From contig JAJDYK010000041.1 in NCBI GenBank assembly GCA_022825185.1, forward strand, positions 1 through 6,044: a stretch of DNA of 6,044 nt, in the 5' to 3' direction. The position numbers and the translations under genes were made by a program. Below, piece by piece: positions 1 to 5,489 of this stretch; the first letter of the stretch is position 1; the number at the start of each line of letters is the position of its first letter. The notes under the pieces were generated by a model that did not search any database, was not told the DNA's origin, and saw only the letters and a program-made list of their open reading frames with translations. This DNA comes from Candidatus Latescibacterota bacterium. GTDB taxonomy: Bacteria > Latescibacterota > UBA2968 > UBA8231.

Positions 1-50
1 GGGGCTGTGTCCCCGACTGAAGCTCGTCTTTGCGAGAGCTAACACGTGGC

Positions 51-97
51 AAGAGGCCGTGGCGCGAAAATGAAAACGCGCTGCGGCCTCTTTTTTT
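51..97 (+). terminator. Strong intrinsic (rho-independent) terminator
   Basis: The arms 53-66 and 77-90 pair over 14 bp, with two G-U wobbles in the middle, around a 10-nt A-rich loop (67-76). Seven T residues follow directly (91-97), and the AA at 51-52 extends the stem into the T tract. This is a textbook intrinsic terminator for rightward transcription. It should end a gene lying mostly left of the window; one reading frame entering from position 1 stops at 40-42, just before the stem, but that tail is too short to identify. It insulates the promoter that starts about 12 bp downstream. Confidence 0.88.
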
Positions 98-108
98 GTG
101 AAAAATGC

Positions 109-137
109 TTGACATTGTATCAGGTTTATACTGAACT
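109..137 (+). promoter_or_regulatory. Candidate sigma-70-type promoter
   Basis: A perfect TTGACA -35 box lies at 109-114, directly after the terminator. With the usual 17-bp spacer the -10 would be the weak hexamer TGAACT (132-137). A much better -10 match, TATACT (127-132), is only 12 bp from the -35, too close for a normal promoter. Transcription would start near 143-145 and give a leader of about 33 nt to the ATG at 178. The position (after a terminator, before a gene, in the most AT-rich stretch of this region) supports a promoter; the poor -10 spacing suggests a weak or activator-dependent one. Confidence 0.5.
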
Positions 138-146
138 TTTGTTCAG
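131..146. promoter_or_regulatory. Inverted repeat, candidate repressor operator
   Basis: CTGAAC (131-136) and GTTCAG (141-146) form a perfect 6-bp inverted repeat around TTTT. A TCAGGT copy lies on each side (120-125 and 143-148), so related half-sites are repeated across about 29 bp. TGAAC-N4-GTTCA palindromes of this sort are typical of TetR-family operators. The site covers the predicted -10 and start region, where a bound repressor would block initiation. No regulator gene is in the window, so the protein is unknown. Confidence 0.4.
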
Positions 147-177
147 GTAAAAAGAGTGCTAAAACGGAATCGAAAAA

Positions 178-510
178 ATGAAAACCAACGACAAAACAAG
201 ACACTTCAACACCGCCCCTTGGGCCTTTGCCCACGGCGGTGCCAAGATGCGCGTTGCGACCAGGGCCGGCCGGGTCATCGACGCGCGACAGCGCTTCGCC
301 GCTTTGCGGCGCGGCATAGACAGCGGGGCGTTGCCGCCCACCCCGGGCGGACGGCAGCGGGTCTGCGCGACATTCACCCAGCCAACCAAGGACCTCATCG
401 CAAGGAGCAACTACACTATGCGACGCGAGATCATCAACCAAGGACTGATGTACGTACTCATCAGCCTATTTGTATTCGCGATGATGCCGCTCCTGCGCTT
501 CCTCAGCTAA
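178..510 (+). CDS. Hypothetical small protein with C-terminal membrane segment
   Basis: This is a 110-residue frame that I do not recognise. Residues 1-80 are polar and rich in Arg, Ala and Gly with no motif I can name. Residues 81-110 are a distinct module: a short charged start (MRREIINQG) and then one hydrophobic stretch (about LMYVLISLFVFAMMPLL) that should span the membrane. G or C is common in the third codon position, as in the other genes here. The ATG at 178 has only a weak GGA (166-168) upstream but fits the predicted transcript start. An internal ATG at 418 has a far better ribosome binding site and would give just the 30-residue membrane peptide. Either the whole frame or only 418-510 could be the real gene. 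It lies 104 bp before the barrel gene in the same direction and may share its transcript. Confidence 0.4.
   Translation: MKTNDKTRHFNTAPWAFAHGGAKMRVATRAGRVIDARQRFAALRRGIDSGALPPTPGGRQRVCATFTQPTKDLIARSNYTMRREIINQGLMYVLISLFVFAMMPLLRFLS
402..420 (+). promoter_or_regulatory. Strong ribosome binding site for internal start at 418
   Basis: AAGGAG (402-407) lies 10 nt before an ATG at 418 that is in frame with the 178-510 reading frame. It is the best Shine-Dalgarno match in this part of the window and far better than the one for the ATG at 178. It favours synthesis of a 30-residue single-span membrane peptide (418-510), alone or as well as the longer product. Confidence 0.5.
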
Positions 511-544
511 TGGCTATTTGACGCGCAGCGGCATTGCGAAACGG

Positions 545-576
545 CCTGGGGCAGCGGCAGCGACCGCTGCCCCAGG
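545..576 (+). promoter_or_regulatory. Perfect 13-bp stem-loop in the leader of the barrel gene
   Basis: Arms 545-557 and 564-576 are exactly complementary over 13 GC-rich bp, with a 6-nt loop (CAGCGA). No T tract follows on either strand, so it is not a standard intrinsic terminator. It lies 35 bp after the small frame and 38 bp before the ATG at 615, outside any convincing gene. It could be a U-less terminator for the small gene, an mRNA stabiliser or processing site, or a protein-binding palindrome. The structure is certain from the sequence; its role is inferred. Confidence 0.6.
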
Positions 577-614
577 AATATCAACCCCCTCGACCTTAGG
601 AAACAGAAAAAAAC

Positions 615-3068
615 ATGCAAAACCGCAAGACAGATGTGCGTTTTCGGCTGACTAACTGGCTGTATTGCTTGGCATCGGTGGCCTGTGCGGTTCTCGGCCC
701 CCGCGTTCTGCACGCCCATCAAGCGCCCGACCGCGCGCTCGACGCCGTGCGTATAGAAGACGCTCGTCCGCAGATCGACGGCGTGCTCGACGATCCAGTG
801 TGGCAGCAGGCCCCGATTTTTACGGGTTTCGTCCAGCGCGAGCCAGAGGAAGGGCAGCCGGCAAGTGAAAAGACCACTGTACAGTTGGCGTACGACGACG
901 AGGCGCTCTACGTGGGGATCATGGCCTACGATTCGGCACCCGAGCAGATCGTCTCGCGCTTAGTGCGCCGCGACCAGTGGACCGAAGCCGATTGGATCCA
1001 AGTCAGCTTGGACACGCATCACGATCACCAGACGGGCTACGCCTTTGCGGTGTACGCCGGTGGATCAATCTACGACGCTGTAATCAAGGATTACGGTTGG
1101 GACAACGACACTTGGAACGGCGTGTGGGAATCTGCGCATACCATCGGCCCAGAGGGATGGAGCGTGGAGTTTGCCATCCCGTTCCACAACCTCCGCTTTA
1201 GCAGCGGCGGGGACTGGGGCATCAACGTCGCCCGCTACATCAGCCGCAAGAAGGAACAGGCCTTCTGGGTCATGGTTCCGCGCAAAGAAAGCGGCTCAGT
1301 CTCGCGCTTTGCCCACTTAGAGGGCTTGGTGGACATCGAATCTAAGCGTACGCTGAAACTTTTGCCCTACTCGGTGGGCCGCTCCACCGTGGCGGATACG
1401 CGCGAATTATTCGGCAATGCCGGCGCGGACTTGCGCTACGGGCTGTCGTCGAATATCTCGCTCAACGCCACGATCAACCCGGATTTCGGCCAAGTGGAAG
1501 CCGACCCGGCCGAGCTCAATCTCTCGGTCTTTGAGACCTTCCAGGATGAGCGCCGCCCTTTCTTCGTGGAGGACGGGGAGGCGTTCGACACGCCAATCGA
1601 TTTGTTCTACTCGCGGCGCATTGGCCGCCAGCCCGGCTATCACTCGCTGCCCGACGGCTACGACGCGCTCAACGAGAGCGAGTCCACCACCATTCTGGGC
1701 GCGGCCAAGCTGACGGGCAAGACCGCGTCCAAGACCACTTTTGGCCTGCTGACGGCGCTTACTGCCAAAGAGTACGCGCGCGTTGAGACGACCATGGTGC
1801 GCGAGGTATCCGGCGAAGAGTACCAAGAGCGCAGCGACTTTCTCGTCGAGCCGCGCACTCACTTTCTCGTCGGCCGCGTCAAGCAGGATCTATTTGCTGG
1901 CAACTCGCACGTCGGCCTCTTGGGCACGGCTGTGCAGCGTGACCGCGCACGCGATGCCTATACCGGCGGCGTAGATTGGACCCTCAAGTGGCACGACAAT
2001 GGATACACCTTTTGGGGCCAACTCGCCGGTAGTCGCGCCACAGTGGATGACCAGCGCCGCGGCGGTTTGGGCAATATGGCGGTCTTGAGCAAGAACAGCG
2101 GCTGGTTGCGCGGCGAGCTTTGGTGGGAGGCTTATTCGCGGCATTTCGAGATCGACGACTTGGGCTTCCAATGGCGCAGCGACTTCTACAACCCCTGGCT
2201 CTGGATCCAGCTGCGCAAGGAAGAGGACTGGGCCATCTTCCGCCGCAATTTCTACAACTTCAACCGCTGGGGCACGTGGAACTTCGACCGCACCAACCTG
2301 CAAAACGGCTTTGACTTCAACACTCACCACCAGTTCAAAAATTACTGGTGGGTCCACTTCGACTACTACCACATGTGGCGGTCCTTCGACGACCTCGACA
2401 CGCGCGGCGGCCCTCTAATCGCGAGGCCGGCAAGCGACGGCTTTGAGATTGAGATAGAAAGCGACGACCGCTTTATGGTCAGCGGTTGGGTCGAGTACGA
2501 GTGGGAGGACAACTCGGCTGGCAGCACCCGCCGCAAGGTCTCCGGCAGCATCCGCATCCGGCCGACTTCGCGGTTCGAGATCAGTCTGCGGCCGCGCTAT
2601 AGTTGGAATTTCAACGATGCCCAATGGGTCGAAAACTTCGATGTGGACGGCGATGGCGAAGACGATCAATTCGTGTACGGGGAATTAGACAGCCAAACCC
2701 TCGATCTGACGACGCGGGCCAACATTCTCTTTAGCCGCGACTTGAGTTTGGAGTTCTATGTCCAGCCTTTTATTAGTGCGGGCCAGTACGCCAACTTCAA
2801 GGAACTGGCGCGGCCGCGTTCCTACTCGTTTGTCGCGCATCCCGGCCCAGAGGAAAGCCCTGATTTCCGCAACCGCTCGCTGCACAGCAACGCCGTCCTG
2901 CGCTGGGAGTACAAGCCGGGCAGCACCCTGTTCGTCGTCTGGTCGCAGTTCCGCCACGACGACTCCGACTGGGGCGCGTTTCGCCCTGGGTACAACCTGC
3001 GGCGCAGCTTTGTAGATGAGGGAACTAATATCTTCTTGGTGAAGTTCAACTATTGGCTGAACATCTAG
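615..3068 (+). CDS. CBM9-like / DUF5916 outer-membrane beta-barrel protein
   Basis: The 817-residue product fits the usual length of the CBM9-like plus DUF5916 family. Residues 1-34 form a Sec signal peptide (basic start, hydrophobic 15-28, cleavage after LHA at 34). A carbohydrate-binding family 9-like beta-sandwich follows (about 45-230), with the opening IDGVLDDPVW (54-63) and EGWSVEFAIPF (180-190). The family signature NPDFGQVEADPA...FETF...RRPFF is at 288-317. The rest is rich in aromatic, amphipathic strands and ends in FLVKFNYWLNI, as expected of an outer-membrane barrel. An EF-hand-like loop, DVDGDGEDD, lies at 676-684. The family has no proven general function; surface binding or import of carbohydrate is inferred from the CBM9-like domain. 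The start is supported by AGGAAA (598-603), 11 nt upstream. The gene is complete and intact. It converges on the dehydrogenase gene and is probably transcribed from the promoter near 109, as I see no closer one. Confidence 0.9.
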   Translation: MQNRKTDVRFRLTNWLYCLASVACAVLGPRVLHAHQAPDRALDAVRIEDARPQIDGVLDDPVWQQAPIFTGFVQREPEEGQPASEKTTVQLAYDDEALYVGIMAYDSAPEQIVSRLVRRDQWTEADWIQVSLDTHHDHQTGYAFAVYAGGSIYDAVIKDYGWDNDTWNGVWESAHTIGPEGWSVEFAIPFHNLRFSSGGDWGINVARYISRKKEQAFWVMVPRKESGSVSRFAHLEGLVDIESKRTLKLLPYSVGRSTVADTRELFGNAGADLRYGLSSNISLNATINPDFGQVEADPAELNLSVFETFQDERRPFFVEDGEAFDTPIDLFYSRRIGRQPGYHSLPDGYDALNESESTTILGAAKLTGKTASKTTFGLLTALTAKEYARVETTMVREVSGEEYQERSDFLVEPRTHFLVGRVKQDLFAGNSHVGLLGTAVQRDRARDAYTGGVDWTLKWHDNGYTFWGQLAGSRATVDDQRRGGLGNMAVLSKNSGWLRGELWWEAYSRHFEIDDLGFQWRSDFYNPWLWIQLRKEEDWAIFRRNFYNFNRWGTWNFDRTNLQNGFDFNTHHQFKNYWWVHFDYYHMWRSFDDLDTRGGPLIARPASDGFEIEIESDDRFMVSGWVEYEWEDNSAGSTRRKVSGSIRIRPTSRFEISLRPRYSWNFNDAQWVENFDVDGDGEDDQFVYGELDSQTLDLTTRANILFSRDLSLEFYVQPFISAGQYANFKELARPRSYSFVAHPGPEESPDFRNRSLHSNAVLRWEYKPGSTLFVVWSQFRHDDSDWGAFRPGYNLRRSFVDEGTNIFLVKFNYWLNI

Positions 3069-3083
3069 GACGGGGATGTAGTT

Positions 3084-3195
3084 GCCTTGTCATGCTGAGG
3101 GAGCCGATAGGCGGATGAAGTATCTTTCTACTTAATCGATCTCCCCGGGTAGGAGATGCCTCGACTCCGCCGCGCTCCGCTCAGCATGACAGGGC
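3084..3195. repeat. Imperfect palindromic intergenic repeat (MITE/REP-like)
   Basis: The outer arms TGTCATGCTGAG (3088-3099) and CTCAGCATGACA (3180-3191) are perfect 12-bp inverted repeats. Pairing continues outward (3084-3087 with 3192-3195, one wobble) and inward as GGAGC with GCTCC across a one-base bulge. The centre holds a further perfect 6-bp hairpin (3139-3144 with 3152-3157), and the halves resemble each other when one is inverted (GAAGTATCTTTCTAC versus GAGGCATCTCCTACC). Elements with TGTCAT(T/G)CTGAG ends are common dispersed repeats in many environmental bacterial genomes. It fills the gap between two convergent stop codons, so it may also act as a two-way terminator, though it has no T tract. 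No transposase is present; any mobility would be in trans. Confidence 0.75.
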
Positions 3196-4251
3196 CTATT
3201 CTTCCAAAAAGCTCCACAGCGCGTCGAATCGCGCTCCTTCAATCGGCTCTCGCAGCACCGAGTTGACGCCTTTTTCCGCCATGTAGCGCGGTGTAAACGC
3301 CAGCCCCTTTTGCAATGCCGTGCGCTCCAGTCCCATTTGACTAGGCCGCCAGCGCACCTGACAGCGGTCCAGCCGCTTGGCGAACCCCGCCGTATCCCCC
3401 GCGCAGCACCAGGTGATAATCATCGCTCCCAAGGCCACTAGCTCGCCGTGGATCCAGGTCTGTTGGTTGGCCGTCTCCAGCGCGATCCAGAACGGATGGT
3501 CGCCGCTTTCTGTGGGAGCTTTCAACTGCTGGCTATCGCGCTCTTTAATCCGCTGCGCGATGTTGGCCGCGCTCGCCTCTGTCATCCGTCCGTTGGCATC
3601 GAGCGTTGCGGCAAAAGAGCTGGCGATTGACTCGTGATGGGCTACCTGTTGTGCCGCCAGCGCCGGGTCGAACGCTGCCCCTTGCCCCAGCGCCGCCCGC
3701 CGCCGCCACTCTTCCAGTCCCGCATGACCGCAGAGGATGTCGCCCAGTCCGGCGGTGTGCAAGTAATCCGGTGCCTTGAGGACCACATCGACATCTATGA
3801 GCACGTATTGGCAATCCACCCACGGCCAGTCGTCTAAACCGCCCACGGTCTGATAGCCGTCCCACCGCGCCACATGGCTGTGGATGATCGCCCCGGAAGA
3901 GAGGATCGTCGGCACCAAGATCAGCTCGGCGTCCTTGTCGAGGGCCACGAACTTAGAAGCGTCTAGGGCCTTGCCGCCGCCCAAGCCGATGACCAGCTCG
4001 ATCCCGGCTGGCAGCTGGTCGCTGAGGTCCTGCTGATGCGCCGAGTCCAACCACTCGGCAAAGACCACGCCCGCTGGCTCGCGCACTAGGTGTTCTCGGG
4101 CAGCGGCGTACGCGCTGGGCGTGGTGACAATCGCATACGCTGGCCAGTGGGCGCTTGCTCGTTGCAACAGGCCGCGGGCGACGCGCATGTCGTATTCAGC
4201 AGCCGGTTTGCACTGGCGGCCCATGGACCAGCCTCGATTGGTTTTCGGCAT
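3196..4251 (-). CDS. Fe-ADH / 3-dehydroquinate synthase superfamily dehydrogenase
   Basis: The product has 351 residues, normal for the superfamily that holds iron-containing alcohol dehydrogenases, glycerol-1-phosphate dehydrogenase (AraM/EgsA) and sugar-phosphate cyclases. An N-terminal Rossmann-like domain carries the nucleotide-binding GGGKALD (91-97) and PTILSSG (114-120). The helical C-terminal domain has AGLGDILCGHAGLEEWR (167-183), close to the AGFGDLL...LADW motif of AraM-type enzymes. Likely metal ligands are D171, H252 (GDHPFWIALE) and H268 (IHGE). Canonical glycerol-1-phosphate dehydrogenases have PT..SMDG; here it reads PTILSSGA, so that exact substrate is doubtful. It is probably a cytoplasmic NAD(P)-dependent oxidoreductase acting on a polyol, sugar or phosphorylated sugar. 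GGAG at 4257-4260 lies 5 nt before the ATG at 4251 and supports this start. Its stop is 4 bp from the outer arm of the palindromic repeat. It stands alone on the minus strand. Confidence 0.85.
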   Translation of the reverse strand: MPKTNRGWSMGRQCKPAAEYDMRVARGLLQRASAHWPAYAIVTTPSAYAAAREHLVREPAGVVFAEWLDSAHQQDLSDQLPAGIELVIGLGGGKALDASKFVALDKDAELILVPTILSSGAIIHSHVARWDGYQTVGGLDDWPWVDCQYVLIDVDVVLKAPDYLHTAGLGDILCGHAGLEEWRRRAALGQGAAFDPALAAQQVAHHESIASSFAATLDANGRMTEASAANIAQRIKERDSQQLKAPTESGDHPFWIALETANQQTWIHGELVALGAMIITWCCAGDTAGFAKRLDRCQVRWRPSQMGLERTALQKGLAFTPRYMAEKGVNSVLREPIEGARFDALWSFLEE

Positions 4252-4275
4252 TTGTTCTCCGTCTCGTCGTAGGCA

Positions 4276-4307
4276 AAGTAGGGGCGATCGGCCGGTCGTC
4301 CCTACTT
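4276..4307. repeat. Inverted repeat in the divergent intergenic region
   Basis: Arms 4276-4287 (AAGTAGGGGCGA) and 4296-4307 (TCGTCCCTACTT) pair over 12 bp with one G-T wobble around an 8-nt centre that itself contains CGGCCG. GTAGGGGCGA...TCG(C/T)CCCTAC palindromes are a familiar dispersed intergenic repeat type in uncultured bacterial genomes (from general knowledge). It lies 25 bp upstream of the dehydrogenase start, inside its predicted leader. No T tract follows on either strand. Confidence 0.6.
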
Positions 4308-4333
4308 ACGCAGGCATGACAAAAACTGCGTAA
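4306..4333. repeat. Second inverted repeat overlapping the first
   Basis: TTACGCAG (4306-4313) and CTGCGTAA (4326-4333) are a perfect 8-bp inverted repeat around a 12-nt loop containing GCATGACA. It shares the TT at 4306-4307 with the preceding repeat, so the two hairpins abut and slightly compete. GCATGACA also ends the palindrome at 3084-3195, which hints at related or nested repeat elements. Confidence 0.45.
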
Positions 4334-4357
4334 CGTCTGAGATTGCTATTGCACAAC

Positions 4358-4385
4358 AATATACAAGCCCTTTTTTCATCGCCAA
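4358..4385 (-). promoter_or_regulatory. Candidate promoter for the dehydrogenase gene
   Basis: Read on the minus strand, TTGGCG (4385-4380) and TATATT (4363-4358) are separated by 16 bp; the -10 matches the consensus at five of six places and the -35 at four. The transcript would start near 4351 and carry a leader of about 100 nt containing both inverted repeats (4276-4333). Supported only by hexamer match and position. Confidence 0.3.
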
Positions 4386-4450
4386 CGCATCTTTCCAATT
4401 CCAAAATCTTATGTCCGCTGCCCCCATCGCCTGCGTCGCGGCGAGCGGTT

Positions 4451-4480
4451 TTGAGAGCCACTGCAAAATTCCGATATTGT
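4451..4480 (+). promoter_or_regulatory. Candidate promoter for the lipoprotein operon
   Basis: TTGAGA (4451-4456, five of six consensus bases) and TATTGT (4475-4480, four of six) are 18 bp apart. Transcription would begin near 4487, about 25 nt before the ATG at 4512, a normal leader length. It lies back to back with the candidate minus-strand promoter. The rest of 4252-4511 holds only the two inverted repeats and no convincing gene. Confidence 0.38.
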
Positions 4481-4511
4481 ACAACATCCGCTCCTTCACA
4501 GGTTTGCTGCC

Positions 4512-5441
4512 ATGCGCTCTCTACTGTTGTTCTTCTCCCTCGTTCTTGCAGGCTGCTATGCGGCCTCGCTCGGGCCCGATCCCTTGGGCCATTTTGCCGC
4601 GCGCACCGACCACCTCCACCGCCTAGAGCCGCTCGGCGAGCGCATCTTGCACGGAGCCGCGCTCAGCTATGGGCCGCTTGATCCCGAAGAGCGCACGCGG
4701 CCGCTTTTCTATGCGGTGTACTACGAGCTCCACGACCTGCCCTACGACTGGCATATGGCGTTGCTCGCCAATCTGGACCAGCACGTAGGGTACGGCTTGC
4801 CGCAAATCGACCTTGGTTTCAACTCCGCCGGCCAGCCCTACGAGGCGGCTATTGCCGAGGGCCAACTCGACGAGGCGATTGAGCGGCTCTGCTGGGGGTT
4901 GCAGCAGCTAGAGCGCCCGGTTTTGCTGCGGTTGGGCTATGCGTTCAAGAGCTCTTGGCGCGCCTATGACGCGACCAGCTACACCGAGGCTTGGCGGCGC
5001 ATAGAGCAAATGCTGCGGGGTCGCTGGGGCTTGGAGCACGTTGCGCTGGTATGGACGCACAAGGACGACGGCGGCTCTGATTACTTGGCCTACTATCCGG
5101 GAGATGAGTACGTCGATTGGTGGTCAATTGACGTGGCCGCGCCGCAAGATCTGCGCCGCAGCCGCGCCTTTGTCGAGGCGGCGCAGGAGCGCGGCTACCC
5201 CGTGCTCGTCGGCGTGGTCACGCCAGTTACCACCGATCTGGGCCGGGCCGAGCAGGCGTGGCCCCATTGGTTCATCCCCTTCCTCCGTTTCTTGCGCCAC
5301 CATCCCAACATCAAGGCATTTACCTACATAGATTGGGACTGGTCGCAGACAGAGCGCTTTGTCGATCCCATACTCTTTGCGCGCTACCGCAGCGAGCTGA
5401 TGAACCCGAATTACCTACACCCGGCCTCGCCCGGCGAGTAG
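4512..5441 (+). CDS. GH26-like lipoprotein lacking the expected catalytic glutamates
   Basis: The 309-residue product begins with a lipoprotein signal: hydrophobic 4-13 and lipobox LAGC, with Cys15 to be lipidated. The rest resembles a GH26-type TIM barrel: PVLLRLGYAFKSSW (136-149), an alternating strand HVALVWTH (176-183), YYPGDEYVDWWSID (194-207), PVLVGVVTP (230-238) and IKAFTYIDWDW (267-277). In relatives as I recall them, the first motif reads GYEFDG.W, with the acid/base Glu, and the fourth AE(A/S)TP, with the nucleophile. Here these places hold Ala144 and Val235, so hydrolysis is doubtful and a carbohydrate-binding or scaffold role is more likely. No frameshift or stop interrupts the gene and the fold motifs are kept, so it does not look like a decaying pseudogene. 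ACAGG about 9 nt upstream is a modest ribosome binding site. The product should be anchored in the periplasm or at the outer membrane. The amidohydrolase gene follows after 48 bp. Confidence 0.72.
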   Translation: MRSLLLFFSLVLAGCYAASLGPDPLGHFAARTDHLHRLEPLGERILHGAALSYGPLDPEERTRPLFYAVYYELHDLPYDWHMALLANLDQHVGYGLPQIDLGFNSAGQPYEAAIAEGQLDEAIERLCWGLQQLERPVLLRLGYAFKSSWRAYDATSYTEAWRRIEQMLRGRWGLEHVALVWTHKDDGGSDYLAYYPGDEYVDWWSIDVAAPQDLRRSRAFVEAAQERGYPVLVGVVTPVTTDLGRAEQAWPHWFIPFLRFLRHHPNIKAFTYIDWDWSQTERFVDPILFARYRSELMNPNYLHPASPGE

Positions 5442-5475
5442 CGCTGGAACCTAAATCTCGATCCCTAGCTTAGAG

Positions 5476-5481
5476 AAAGGA
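5476..5481 (+). promoter_or_regulatory. Ribosome binding site that decides the amidohydrolase start
   Basis: AAAGGA (5476-5481) touches the first in-frame ATG (5481), leaving no room for a ribosome to use it, but lies 8 nt before the next in-frame ATG (5490). This makes 5490 the likely start. The product then opens MDKVDVHVHVFD, placing the HxH metal motif close to the N terminus as usual in this family. Confidence 0.6.
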
Positions 5482-5489
5482 TGCAGCAG

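Noticed and set aside
1..42. Possible 3' tail of an upstream gene, stop TAA at 40-42
   Set aside because: Thirteen codons are too few to identify. A second frame is open to a stop at 71-73 inside the terminator loop, and neither can be preferred apart from the first ending just before the stem.
156..521. Frame from a GTG at 156, overlapping the 178-510 frame
   Set aside because: The product is dominated by Arg, Gln, His and Pro, typical of a wrong-frame reading of GC-rich DNA, and it lacks the membrane segment.
518..546. TTGACG at 518-523 as a second promoter for the barrel gene
   Set aside because: No -10-like hexamer lies 16-18 bp downstream; that stretch is GC-rich and runs into the hairpin.
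615..716. Lipoprotein reading of the barrel protein signal (Cys18 or Cys24)
   Set aside because: The residues before either Cys do not form a lipobox (SVAC, WLYC), and a good signal peptidase I site (LHA, residues 32-34) follows.
1407..1862. 151-residue minus-strand frame inside the barrel gene
   Set aside because: It is the mirror of strongly motif-bearing DUF5916 codons, including the family signature, and is rich in Arg, Ala, Gly and Val with no domain.
1890..2372. 160-residue minus-strand frame inside the barrel gene
   Set aside because: It is antisense to the conserved barrel region, has a Val/Ala/Glu-biased composition, and shows no start context or motif.
3545..3865. 106-residue minus-strand frame overlapping the dehydrogenase
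   Set aside because: It is the shifted frame of the dehydrogenase, full of Arg and Gly, while the other frame carries clear metal and nucleotide motifs.
4343..4681. Plus-strand frames across 4343-4681 and 4411-4626
   Set aside because: Both overlap the candidate promoters and the lipoprotein start in another frame, and end in Pro/Arg/Ala low-complexity sequence.
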